DNA from: Sporomusa silvacetica DSM 10669
GTDB taxonomy: Bacteria > Bacillota > Negativicutes > Sporomusales > Sporomusaceae
Assembly (NCBI RefSeq): GCF_002257705.1
Contig: NZ_LSLK01000049.1
Location: 1 to 37,272, forward strand
DNA length: 37,272 nt
Reading direction: 5' to 3'
Shown: in pieces, positions 8,452 through 16,400 of the stretch
Position numbering within the stretch: the first letter of the stretch is position 1
Layout: each line of letters opens with the position of its first letter
Notes under the pieces: generated by a model
Seen by the model: only the letters and a program-made list of their open reading frames with translations
What the model was told of the DNA's origin: nothing
The model's database searches: none
Program-made: the position numbers and the translations under genes

Positions 8452-8477
8452 ACATTCATAAATCATGTGTTTTTCAA
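8452..8477 (-). promoter_or_regulatory. Shared upstream motif, site 1 (glycan operon)
   Basis: On the minus strand this reads GTTGAAAAA, then 12 bases, then GAATGT, about 85 bases upstream of the GT2 start. The same arrangement occurs upstream of the TPR-GT array (24471), both Mop-like genes (24986, 25538) and the methyltransferase (26474). TTGAAA resembles a -35 box, but no clear -10 follows. Confidence 0.5.
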
Positions 8478-8517
8478 CCCTTTTTATATATAACAGAAAG
8501 TATAGTTTTCGAAAAAA

Positions 8518-8690
8518 GGCCTCCTTTGTCTTTATAAATGTGGTTTCGCCAACCAATCTATAGAGGCAAAGGAGGTCGTGTCAAAATATCATATAGTATT
8601 CTCGCAAAATACAGGAGATGAGAAAGCTACAGAAAATTGAAAGTAGAAATAGGAAAGACACCGAGAAAGTTATGTGAACGTTTTTCGTAA
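8518..8690 (+). pseudogene. tnpA: Remnant of an IS200/IS605-type TnpA with its 5' hairpin
   Basis: From a possible GTG at 8578 the translation begins VSKYHIVFS. After a frame change it continues KYRR, a stop, then ESYRKLKVEIGKTPRKLCERF, ending at 8690. This matches the start of Y1 transposases of the IS200/IS605 group (YHIVF-KYRR, then a helix with LRKLCE), so it is a frameshifted and truncated copy. The catalytic HUH and Tyr motifs are missing. Just upstream, 8518-8536 and 8559-8577 form a 19-bp stem allowing G-T pairs. This stem buries the AAAGGAGGT ribosome binding sequence, as known for IS200 mRNAs. The hairpin is far better preserved than the gene. Confidence 0.65.
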
Positions 8691-8795
8691 TTGTTAGCCA
8701 TTAAAATTTTTTAATCCATATAATATATACATATATATAATTTCATTAATCTCGAAAAATTCATTAAAATTATGCTGATTGAGGAGGAACCTCGC

Positions 8796-9545
8796 ATGAT
8801 TGAATTAAAAAGCGAGCGGGAAATAAAAATGATGCATGAAGCAGGTAAAATGCTGGCTTGTTGTCACCAGGAAATCAGAAAAATTATCAACCCAGGTATT
8901 ACCACATTAGAAATTGAAAACTTTGTTGAAGATTATTTAGCAAAACGAAACGCTTCGCCTGCGCAAAAAGGCTATCTAGGTTATAAATATGCTACCTGTG
9001 CCTCTGTTAACGATGAAATTTGTCATGGATTTCCTAATAGCAAACCACTGCAAGACGGCGATATTGTAACAATTGACTTTGTTGTTAACTTAAACGGTGC
9101 CCTTGCCGACTCAGCTTGGACTTATTCAGTTGGCAATATTTCTGCTGAAGCAAAACGCCTGTTGAGAATCACAAAAGAGTCTATGTATAAAGGCATTGAA
9201 CAAGCACAGGTTGGAAGGCATCTAGGGGATATTGGCCATGCTATACAAACCTATGTTGAAACTGCAGGCTTCTCAATTGTTAAAGATTTTGGCGGCCATG
9301 GCATCGGACGAACGATTCATGAAGACCCGCTTGTTCTCCACTACGGTAAACCTGGCAAAGGAATCCGATTGCGGAAAGGCATGGTGATAACGATAGAGCC
9401 AATGGTTAACACCGGCGCGTGGCAGTGCCAAATAGATCGAAACGGCTGGACAGCAAGAACTGTTGATGGTAAACTCTCTGCTCAATATGAACACACGATT
9501 GCTATCACGTCTAACGGACCGTTAATTTTAACTGAGCAAGAATAG
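8796..9545 (+). CDS. map: Methionine aminopeptidase, type I
   Basis: This 249-residue cytoplasmic metalloprotease of the M24 family removes the initiator methionine from nascent proteins. The metal ligands are visible in order: Asp in VTIDFVVNLNG, Asp in LADSAWTYSV, His in KDFGGHGIGRTIHEDP, Glu in VITIEPMVN and Glu in QYEHTIAIT. A substrate-binding His is in NDEICHGFPNSKP. The ATG at 8796 is used because GAGGAGGA lies just before it; an in-frame ATG at 8772 would precede that site. The gene is monocistronic, far from ribosomal genes, and ends at a strong terminator, so it may be a second copy rather than the housekeeping one. That cannot be tested here. Confidence 0.92.
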   Translation: MIELKSEREIKMMHEAGKMLACCHQEIRKIINPGITTLEIENFVEDYLAKRNASPAQKGYLGYKYATCASVNDEICHGFPNSKPLQDGDIVTIDFVVNLNGALADSAWTYSVGNISAEAKRLLRITKESMYKGIEQAQVGRHLGDIGHAIQTYVETAGFSIVKDFGGHGIGRTIHEDPLVLHYGKPGKGIRLRKGMVITIEPMVNTGAWQCQIDRNGWTARTVDGKLSAQYEHTIAITSNGPLILTEQE

Positions 9546-9555
9546 TAATTAATAA

Positions 9556-9596
9556 GGGGCTGTGGAAAACCTTAGAGATAAGTTTTCCACAGCCCC
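9556..9596 (+). terminator. Terminator after map
   Basis: A 15-bp perfect stem (GGGGCTGTGGAAAAC at 9556-9570 with 9582-9596) is followed by T-rich sequence ending GGTTTTT. It lies just after the map stop and also faces the convergent exbD gene. Confidence 0.8.
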
Positions 9597-9632
9597 ACTT
9601 TATATGGTTTTTCGTTATCGCTGGCCTGTAAG

Positions 9633-10061
9633 TTACATGTGGGTTACCGTACTATCACCTGATGGTTTTACCGCTATGGCAACCTTTATTATACCACTTT
9701 GACGGACGGCATCCAGTAGCTCAACCACGCGACCGTGTTCGACACCGCGGTCGGCATTGATTATTACCGACGGCAGCAGGTCGCGTTTGCTTTGTTGAGT
9801 AAGACGCGACACGGCGTCGGCTGGCGAGTTGATTTGTTCCTTATCATAAAAGATATTTCCATCCTGGGTTAGTGTCAGTGTCACTACCTGCTTTGATTCA
9901 TCTTGCACGCCAGCAGCATGGGGGAGATTTACCGGCAGGCCGGACTGGTTTGTCATTGAGAGGGTGGCCAGCATAAAGAACACTAACAGGAAAAACATCG
10001 TGTCGATCATCGGGATAATCTCGATCCGGGCCTTCTTCATTGGTTTTCGTGCCATTTTCAT
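9633..10061 (-). CDS. exbD: Biopolymer transport protein ExbD
   Basis: This 142-residue inner-membrane protein is the ExbD part of the proton-driven TonB complex. The single transmembrane helix near residues 18-38 carries the essential aspartate in IEIIPMIDTMFFLLVFFML. A periplasmic domain follows, with the family segment LPSVIINADRGVEHGRVVELLDAVRQSGI. Its start is four bases after the exbB stop, with GGAG about seven bases before the ATG. It is the last gene of tonB-exbB-exbD. Confidence 0.93.
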   Translation of the reverse strand: MKMARKPMKKARIEIIPMIDTMFFLLVFFMLATLSMTNQSGLPVNLPHAAGVQDESKQVVTLTLTQDGNIFYDKEQINSPADAVSRLTQQSKRDLLPSVIINADRGVEHGRVVELLDAVRQSGIIKVAIAVKPSGDSTVTHM

Positions 10062-10065
10062 ATCA

Positions 10066-10656
10066 TCACTCCTGCGATTGCGTGGTCAGTGCCATTTCAA
10101 GCCGGGTTGCATAGTGTTCAATTACCTCGGTTTCCCGCTCGACGCGGGCTACAAAGTAGTTATAAGGTATTAGAGCAATTACTGCCACAGTTATACCGGT
10201 TGCGGTGGCGATGAGCGCTTCAGCAACTCCGCCGGTAACAGCATGGGGTTGTCCCGTACCGACCAAGGCCATAATCTGGAACGAGTTGATCATGCCGATT
10301 ATGGTGCCCAAGAGGCCAAGCAAGGGAGAGAGTGTAACAATGGTATCAAGTACCGATAAACCTCGTTTCATAACAGAGCACTCGGTAATTCCAGCCGATT
10401 CCATAGCTTTGGCAGCATCAAGCTGGTGGGTTATACCGGCTGCCAGCACCTTTGCCAGTGGCAATGATGATTTTTTTGTTAGGGTCAGTGCATCGTTAAT
10501 GCACCCGTAATTAACCAGCTCAAGCACCTCTTCGGCTACGGCTGCCTTGCCTATGCGTTTAAAAAAGAAAAAACGTTCGATGATGATGGCAACTGCAATT
10601 ATGGAGCACAGCGCCAAGGGTAACATCATCCAGCCTCCTTTGAGAAGTTCGGACAT
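10066..10656 (-). CDS. exbB: MotA/TolQ/ExbB proton channel protein
   Basis: This 196-residue protein has three membrane helices, near residues 8-26, 103-125 and 145-170. The core signature is LSPLLGLLGTIIGMINSF. Then comes ITVAVIALIPYNYF in the third helix, which lines the proton channel around the ExbD aspartate. The start has AAAGGATG ahead of the ATG. TolQ is an alternative name, but the directly upstream tonB and downstream exbD point to ExbB. The complex would energise the TonB-dependent receptor encoded at 29322-31517 or others elsewhere. Confidence 0.92.
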   Translation of the reverse strand: MSELLKGGWMMLPLALCSIIAVAIIIERFFFFKRIGKAAVAEEVLELVNYGCINDALTLTKKSSLPLAKVLAAGITHQLDAAKAMESAGITECSVMKRGLSVLDTIVTLSPLLGLLGTIIGMINSFQIMALVGTGQPHAVTGGVAEALIATATGITVAVIALIPYNYFVARVERETEVIEHYATRLEMALTTQSQE

Positions 10657-10695
10657 TTATATCATCCTTTCGTAAAATTGATTGCTAGGGTTTGC

Positions 10696-11427
10696 TTATT
10701 CCACATCATTAAGATTAAATTTGATGCGTATATTTTTGGAAGCAACTATCGGTTCGCCGTTCTCGTCACGGTCAGGTGAATACCGCCATTGATTTACTGT
10801 TTCCACGGCAGATTCCTCGATATCAGAGCGGCCGCCCTCAAGTACCGAAAGCACGGTAACTGATCCATCTGTTTCAACGCGAATATGCAGCAGCACATTA
10901 CCTTCCCAGCCATCGCGCCTGGCGGCCTGTGGGTAACGTGGCTTCGGAGCGTAAACAGAAGAGCCGCGCGTTCGTTCTCCACTACCATTCCCCTTTGACC
11001 CCACTTGGGTCCCGCTGTCGGTTGCCGTCGCCACCGTGCCGCTTCCTCCAGGTATTCCGGTGGCCGCAAAGGCAAAGGCACTTGGTTCACTTGCAGCAGT
11101 CGTTGATCCGGCAAAAACAGGTTGTGCGGTTGGGGTTGTACTCAATTCATCCGGCACCGTAGGGGGCAGGGGTTGGGCAGGGGCCGGAGTCTGGGGAGTG
11201 GGCTGCGCCATTGCCGGTGGTGCCGGCGGGGGAGACGCTTCGCTGATAGCAGCCCCTGGCTCTGGCGCTTCTGGTTCGGTAACTGATACAATCTCGACTG
11301 CGGTGATGACCGGCGGCTGCTCGGTGGCAAATGGTCTTAACACAAGCAAGGCAGCAAGCAGGGCACCATGAAGAAACAGGGAAATTCCAGTTGTTTTAAA
11401 ATAAGGGTACTCGGTAACGCAATACAT
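10696..11427 (-). CDS. tonB: TonB energy transducer
   Basis: This 243-residue protein is anchored by one N-terminal helix (about residues 14-32, ISLFLHGALLAALLVLRPF). A periplasmic region rich in Pro, Ala and Gln spans about residues 50-100. The C-terminal TonB domain begins near residue 158 with YAPKPRYPQAARRDGWEG and continues GNVLLHIRVETDGSV and VETVNQWRYSPD. The transmembrane helix keeps the SxxxH pattern (Ser16 and His20) important for ExbB/ExbD coupling. AAAGGAGG lies six bases before the ATG. It is the first gene of the operon. Confidence 0.93.
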   Translation of the reverse strand: MYCVTEYPYFKTTGISLFLHGALLAALLVLRPFATEQPPVITAVEIVSVTEPEAPEPGAAISEASPPPAPPAMAQPTPQTPAPAQPLPPTVPDELSTTPTAQPVFAGSTTAASEPSAFAFAATGIPGGSGTVATATDSGTQVGSKGNGSGERTRGSSVYAPKPRYPQAARRDGWEGNVLLHIRVETDGSVTVLSVLEGGRSDIEESAVETVNQWRYSPDRDENGEPIVASKNIRIKFNLNDVE

Positions 11428-11673
11428 ATCTATCCTCCTTTCTTTGATAATAGTCTGTTTCGGTTGACGGAATTACTCAGTTCATTAGCTTAGGTCGGAC
11501 TTTAACACTTGTCACACAGTACTTTTGCCCTCATGAAATATTCAATGCTGCATTCACTATCAAAAAAGAAGATTGCCGAATATTAGGTATAGCCTAATTC
11601 ATATATGAACCGTTGGGTCAACGGGGACAGCTTGGTAATTATATCGGCATTAGTCGTCGCTACGACCAAGAAG

Positions 11674-11694
11674 CCCTCACCTCTTAGGTGGGGG
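11674..11694 (+). mobile_element. Possible right-end scar of an IS200/IS605 or IS1341 element
   Basis: CCCTCACCT and AGGTGGGGG form a 9-bp stem with one G-T pair, set in the context ACCAAGAAGCC before and AGTGCGTCACGTG after. The pattern GAAGCC, then a short hairpin, then GTCAC is typical of the right ends of tnpB-carrying elements, which also give rise to guide-type RNAs. No tnpB remains nearby. Confidence 0.35.
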
Positions 11695-11895
11695 GAGTGC
11701 GTCACGTGATACTCAATAAACGCCTCACAAGATAAACAAACTAGAATAAACTAAAACATAATAAAATATAAAATGATCCCTAATTATCATTGCTTGTATT
11801 TGTTTTATTAGCTATTTTTAAACAGCATTCTACATTGATAATCAAACTCCTGCCATGTTCTGGTAAGTTTTTTAAAAATTCCTATTATAGCAGCT

Positions 11896-11941
11896 AAGCC
11901 GCCTTCAACCCACTGTTTCAATCGTGGGCCGAAGGCGGCTT
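11896..11941 (-). terminator. Terminator of the TPR-glycosyltransferase array
   Basis: AAGCCGCCTTC (11896-11906) pairs with GAAGGCGGCTT (11931-11941), with an inner CCCAC/GTGGG stem. It lies about 60 bases past the stop of the last array gene. On the minus strand the sequence after it contains short T-runs. Confidence 0.65.
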
Positions 11942-12001
11942 CGTCGTTGCTTGCATTCATCTGATTTACACCACTAACCTTACTGATACTATTTTACAAT
12001 A

Positions 12002-13480
12002 CTACGATAGCAGCCTTAATTCCTGAGCTACTGCTGCCATTACGCCGTTCCAGTCACCCGGGGTACTCTGACGGAACAGGCGCATGGTCGGATACCAGGG
12101 AGTATCGCTTCTGGCCAATAACCACCGCCATTCACCGTCCACCGGCAGCAGCGTCCAAACAGGCTTACCCAGTGCGCCTGCCAAATGGGCTACGGCTGTA
12201 TCGACAGACACAACCAGGTCGAGGTTCATAATCAATGCGGCGGTATCGGCAAAGTCGGCAATATCGTCTGTCAGGTCAATGAGCCGCATACCAGGAGGCG
12301 GTGTATTGGTCTCGTTAGCCGCCTCCCCTTTTTGCAAGCTGTAGAAAGTCAGGCTAGGTATTCCGGCCAAGGGAGCCATGGCTTGCAGGCCGCAGGTGCG
12401 ACTTTGTCCAGAGATGTTTTCCGGATTACCGGCCCAGGCTAATCCTACCCGGAGGTTTGTGCTGGAGCAATTCATTTTGCTGCGCCAGGCAGCAATAGAG
12501 TGCTGATCGACAGTCAGATAAGGAACGCTCGCCGGAATAGTGTGTAATGTTGTGCCGAAAATATGGGGCAGGCTCATCAGGGGCACCGTTAGGTCAAATT
12601 GTGCCTGGGCAATTGCTGCCGTAGTATGTTCGATTAGTTCATCAATTCCGGGGAAGTTAGTAAACAGGCGCAGCAGCGGTAGTTTTGTCGAGAATTGCAC
12701 AATGCCGCCCCTGGCTTTGACTAGCGGCAGGTAGCGGCAAAATTGGATGGCGTCACCGAAGCCTTGCTCATCATAAATCAGCAGGCGCTTGCCAGAGAAA
12801 TTTTCACCACCCCAGCGCGGTTTGTCATTACACCATTCATAAAAATGGCGGCGCCGCTTGACCTTAGTACGCCACTCATATTCGGCAAAGCCGCAGGCCA
12901 GGTTGCCGCTGAGCAAAATAGCCTTAGAGCGGTTATTATATGCTTCCGCATTGGCAGGATTCAGCGTTATAGCGCGGGTATAAGCGCCAATGGCGTCTTC
13001 AGCCTTTCCCTGGAACTGCAGCGCATTTCCCAGATTATCATAGGCGGCCGCATAATCAGGTTTGAATACGATAGCCTGTTGCAGCGCTTTGACAGCCTCA
13101 GACGGTCTTTGCAATTTAAGATAGGCATTTCCTAAATTAGAATAAGCCTCGGCAAAATCCGGTTGGAGCGCGATGGCCTGTTGCAACGCTTCAACGGCCT
13201 CGGACGGTCTTTCCAATTCGAGAAGAACGCCTCCCAAATTATTATAAGCGCCGGCTAAATCAGGTCTGAGCGCAATTACCTGTTGAAAGGCTTCTACGGC
13301 TTCAGACAGTCTTCGCAAATCGAGAAAAGTGCTCGCTAAGTTAAACCATAATTCGGCATTACCAGGGCAAAGAATTAACCCTTCCTGGTAGCATTGAATG
13401 GCATCCTCTAGCATCCCCTGCTCTATACGGACATTTCCCAACAACAGCTGTTGCTGCGCTTTGGATTGGTTTTCGTTCAT
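12002..13480 (-). CDS. TPR-GT9 protein, array copy 1 (five TPRs)
   Basis: This 492-residue protein is the last gene of the array. Residues about 8-177 form five 34-residue TPRs (pattern AYxNLG...AxxxxxAIxLxPD). A linker follows (AILLSG-ACGFAEYEWRTK), then a GT-B-fold domain of about 300 residues like family 9 heptosyltransferases. Key segments in that domain are LIYDEQGFGDAIQFCRYLP (the glycine-rich acceptor-side loop), VGLAWAGNPEN at the start of the donor domain, and DLVVSVDTAVAHLAGALGK, which corresponds to the DTxxxHLAAALG sugar-nucleotide motif of GT9. No signal peptide is present, so it is cytoplasmic. TPRs in such enzymes usually bind a protein acceptor. Its start overlaps the stop of copy 2 (ATGA). 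GT41 (OGT-like) is the main alternative but fits the C-terminal motifs less well. Confidence 0.8.
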   Translation of the reverse strand: MNENQSKAQQQLLLGNVRIEQGMLEDAIQCYQEGLILCPGNAELWFNLASTFLDLRRLSEAVEAFQQVIALRPDLAGAYNNLGGVLLELERPSEAVEALQQAIALQPDFAEAYSNLGNAYLKLQRPSEAVKALQQAIVFKPDYAAAYDNLGNALQFQGKAEDAIGAYTRAITLNPANAEAYNNRSKAILLSGNLACGFAEYEWRTKVKRRRHFYEWCNDKPRWGGENFSGKRLLIYDEQGFGDAIQFCRYLPLVKARGGIVQFSTKLPLLRLFTNFPGIDELIEHTTAAIAQAQFDLTVPLMSLPHIFGTTLHTIPASVPYLTVDQHSIAAWRSKMNCSSTNLRVGLAWAGNPENISGQSRTCGLQAMAPLAGIPSLTFYSLQKGEAANETNTPPPGMRLIDLTDDIADFADTAALIMNLDLVVSVDTAVAHLAGALGKPVWTLLPVDGEWRWLLARSDTPWYPTMRLFRQSTPGDWNGVMAAVAQELRLLS

Positions 13481-15078
13481 GATGTTTCACCTGCTTTCGT
13501 TACTAGCATTCTTAACTCCTGAGCGACCGACGTCATTACGCCGTTCCAGTCGCCCGGAGTAGTCTGGCGAAACAGGCGCATGGTCGGATACCAGGGAGTA
13601 TCGCTTCTGGCTAATAACCACCGCCATTCACCGGACGCCGGCAACAGCGTCCAGACAGACTTGCCCAGCGCGCCTGCCAAATGGGCTACGGCGGTATCAA
13701 CAGACACAACCAGGTCAAGGTTCATAATCAATGCGGCAGTATCGGCAAAATCTGCAATATCGTCTGTTAGGTCAATGAGCTGCATACCAGGTGGCGGTGT
13801 ATTGGCCTCCTTGGCCGCCGCGCCTGTTTGCAAACTGTAGAAAGTCGTGTCCGGTATTCCTGCCAGGGGGGACATCGCGTTGAAGCCGCAGGTGCGGATT
13901 TGTCCGGGGATATTTTCCGGATTACCGGCCCAGGCTAAGCCTACCCGCAGGTTTGTGCTGGAGCAATTCATTTTGCTGCGCCAAGCAGCAATAGAGTGCT
14001 GATCGGCAGTCAGATAAGGAACACTCGCCGGAATAGTGTGTAATGTTGTGCCGAAAATATGGGGCAGACTTAGCAGGGGCACCGATAGGTCAAATTGTAT
14101 CCGGGCAATTGCTGCCGCAGTATGTTCGATTAGTTCATCAATTCCGGGGAAGTTAGTAAACAGGCGCAGCAGCGGCTGTTTTGTCGAGAATTGCACGCTG
14201 CCGCCCCGGGCTTTGAGCAACGGCAGGTACCGGCAAAATTGGATAGCGTCGCCGAAGCCTTGCTCATCATAAATCAGCAGGCGCTTGCCTGAGAAATTTT
14301 CACCACCCCAGCGAGGTTTGTCATTACACCACTCATAAAAATGGCGGTACCGGTTGACTTTCGTGCGCCATTCATATTCAGCAAAGCCGTGGGCCAGGTT
14401 GCCGCTGAGCAGGATAGCCTGAGCGCGGTTATTATATACCTCCGGATCTGAGGAATTCAGCGCAATAGCCCGGTCAAAAGCAGCGATGGCGTCTTCAACC
14501 TTTCCCTGGGACTGAAGTGCAAAGCCCAAATTATTATGGGCGTCGGCACTATCGGGTTGGAACGCAATGGCCTGTTGCAGTACTTTGACAGCCTCAGGTG
14601 GTCTTAGCATTTTAAGTAGCACATTTCCCAGATTAGTATAAGCCTTGGCCAAATCCGGCTGGAGTGCGATGGCCTGTTGCAGCGCTGCGGCAGCCTCAGG
14701 CAGTCTTGGCACTGCGAGCAGGGTAGTTCCCAGGTTATACCACAATTGGGCACTATCAGGGCAAAGCGCCAACCCTTTTTCGTACCATCGAATGGCATCC
14801 TCGTACAGGCCCTGTTTTTTAAGAGCGCCGCCCAGATTATTATAGGCCTTGGCCAAATCCGGTTGGAGCGCAATTGCCTGTTGCAATGCTTGAGCGGCCT
14901 CAGACAGTTTTTGCGATGCAAGCAGGGTAGTTCCTAATTGGTACCATAAATCGGCATTATCAGGACAAAGCACTAACGCTTCCTGGCAGTGTTGAACGGC
15001 GTCCTCCGGCAGCCCTTGCTCTTTAAGGGCCTTTCCCTGTGACAGTTGTCGCAGCACTTCAGACTGGCTTTCGCTCAT
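13477..15078 (-). CDS. TPR-GT9 protein, array copy 2 (six TPRs)
   Basis: This 533-residue protein has six TPRs over about residues 7-210, then the same GT9-like domain with YDEQGFGDAIQFCRYLP and VSVDTAVAHLAGALGK. The start at 15078 gives MSESQSEVLRQ, matching the conserved M-S/N-E-S/N N-terminus of the array. A longer frame to 15219 only reads through the end of copy 3 and is rejected. The start overlaps the copy 3 stop by four bases, and its own stop overlaps the copy 1 start. Its donor-domain DNA near 13900-14160 is almost identical to copy 1 near 12410-12670, which indicates recent duplication or gene conversion. Confidence 0.8.
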   Translation of the reverse strand: MSESQSEVLRQLSQGKALKEQGLPEDAVQHCQEALVLCPDNADLWYQLGTTLLASQKLSEAAQALQQAIALQPDLAKAYNNLGGALKKQGLYEDAIRWYEKGLALCPDSAQLWYNLGTTLLAVPRLPEAAAALQQAIALQPDLAKAYTNLGNVLLKMLRPPEAVKVLQQAIAFQPDSADAHNNLGFALQSQGKVEDAIAAFDRAIALNSSDPEVYNNRAQAILLSGNLAHGFAEYEWRTKVNRYRHFYEWCNDKPRWGGENFSGKRLLIYDEQGFGDAIQFCRYLPLLKARGGSVQFSTKQPLLRLFTNFPGIDELIEHTAAAIARIQFDLSVPLLSLPHIFGTTLHTIPASVPYLTADQHSIAAWRSKMNCSSTNLRVGLAWAGNPENIPGQIRTCGFNAMSPLAGIPDTTFYSLQTGAAAKEANTPPPGMQLIDLTDDIADFADTAALIMNLDLVVSVDTAVAHLAGALGKSVWTLLPASGEWRWLLARSDTPWYPTMRLFRQTTPGDWNGVMTSVAQELRMLVTKAGETS

Positions 15079-16352
15079 ACTGTTCCACCTGCCTGCCACG
15101 CGCTTAACTCCTGGGCGACTGCTGTCATTACGCTGCTCCAGTCGCCCGGAGTGCTCTGGCGGAACAGGCGCATGGTCGGATACCAGGGGGTATCGTTTCT
15201 GTCCAATAACCACCGCCACTCACCGGCTGACGGCAGCAGCGTCCAGACCGGCTTGCCCAGCGCGCCTGCCAAATGGGCTACCGCTGTATCGACCACCACA
15301 ACAAGATCAAGGTTCATAATTTGCGCGGCAGTATCGGTAAAATCGGCAAGATCGTCTGTCAGGTCAATGAGCCGCATCCCAGGCGGCGGCGTATTGGCCT
15401 CGCTGGCCGCCTCACCTTTTTGCAGGCTATAGAAAGTCATGCCTGGTATGCCTGCCAGGGGCGACATTGCGTTGAGACCGCAGGTGCGGATGTTTGCCGG
15501 ATTACCGGCCCATACTAATCCTACCCGCAGGTCTGTGTCGGCACAATTCATTTTGCTGCGCCATCTATCAATACTGCGCCGGTCGGCAGTCAGATAAGGA
15601 ATGCCTGCCGGAATAGTAGGCATTGTTGTGCCGAAAATATGGGGCAGGCTCAGCAGGGGCACCGTGAGGTCAAATTGTGTCCGGGCCATTGCTGCCCCAG
15701 TATGTTCGATCAGTTCATCAATTCCGGAAAAATTAGCAAACAGGCGCAGTAACGGCTGTTTAGTTGAGAATTGCACGCTGCCGCCCCGAGCTTTGACCAG
15801 CGGCAGGTAACGGCAAAATTGCAGGGCATCGCCGAAGCCTTGTTCATCATAAACCAGCAGGCGTTTACCAACAAAGCAATCTCCGTCCCAGCGCGGTTGA
15901 TCATCAGCCCATTCATAAAAATGATGATAATAGTTAACTTTAGTACGCCACTCATATTCCGCAAAGCCGGAGGCCAAGTCGCCGCTGAGCAGGATAGACT
16001 GAGCACGATTGCAATATACTTCCGCATCCGCAGGATTCAGCGCTATCGCGTGGTTATAGGCAGCGATGGCGTCTTCAACCTTCCCTTGGGAGTGTAATGT
16101 ATACCCTAAATTATTATAGGCATTGGCAAAATCCGGTTTAAGTGCGATTGCCTGCTGCAACGCTTGGACAGCCTCAGCCAGTCTTTGCAATTCAAGCAGG
16201 ATGGTTCCCAGGTTATACCATAATTCGGAACTGCCGGGGCAGATAGCTAACCCTGCTTGTAAGCATTGAATGGCATCCTCCAACCGCCCCTGTTCTTTAC
16301 AGATATTTCCCAGCGACAAATATCGCAGCGTTTCTGACGGACTTTCACTCAT
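15075..16352 (-). CDS. TPR-GT9 protein, array copy 3 (three TPRs)
   Basis: This 425-residue protein has only three TPRs (about residues 8-109) before the linker and GT9-like domain. The catalytic-domain motifs are intact (YDEQGFGDALQFCRYLP, VGLVWAGNPAN, DTAVAHLAGALGK). One difference is VVVVDTAVAH in place of VVSVDTAVAH. It lacks about five residues after WAGNPAN where paralogs carry SGQ or PGQ. The start at 16352 follows AGGTGAAC and gives MSESPSETLR. A 48-base gap separates it from copy 4, the longest gap within the array. Confidence 0.8.
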   Translation of the reverse strand: MSESPSETLRYLSLGNICKEQGRLEDAIQCLQAGLAICPGSSELWYNLGTILLELQRLAEAVQALQQAIALKPDFANAYNNLGYTLHSQGKVEDAIAAYNHAIALNPADAEVYCNRAQSILLSGDLASGFAEYEWRTKVNYYHHFYEWADDQPRWDGDCFVGKRLLVYDEQGFGDALQFCRYLPLVKARGGSVQFSTKQPLLRLFANFSGIDELIEHTGAAMARTQFDLTVPLLSLPHIFGTTMPTIPAGIPYLTADRRSIDRWRSKMNCADTDLRVGLVWAGNPANIRTCGLNAMSPLAGIPGMTFYSLQKGEAASEANTPPPGMRLIDLTDDLADFTDTAAQIMNLDLVVVVDTAVAHLAGALGKPVWTLLPSAGEWRWLLDRNDTPWYPTMRLFRQSTPGDWSSVMTAVAQELSAWQAGGTV

Positions 16353-16400
16353 AATGTTCACCTGCTTTCCGAGCATATGATTAAAGATAATTCCCTTTAG

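Larger units (their letters stand above)
11428..12001. other. 574-bp intergenic region upstream of tonB and downstream of the TPR-GT array
   Basis: There is no convincing gene here. The tonB ribosome binding site is at 11434-11441. A small palindrome TTAGG/CCTAA lies at 11583-11597. An IS200/IS605 end-like hairpin is at 11674-11694, an AT-rich stretch at 11740-11880, and the terminator of the TPR-GT array at 11896-11941. I could not identify a convincing Fur box for tonB. Confidence 0.6.

Noticed and set aside
11773..11800. Fur box upstream of tonB (AATGAT...ATCATT)
   Set aside because: The half-sites are separated by eight bases, unlike the 19-bp Fur box, and the site is about 345 bases from the tonB start inside an AT-rich region.
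15079..15219. N-terminal extension of array copy 2 (and the similar one of copy 7 at 22370-22513)
   Set aside because: The added residues come from reading the end of the upstream gene in another frame. The internal ATG gives the family N-terminus MSE-Q and forms the ATGA overlap.
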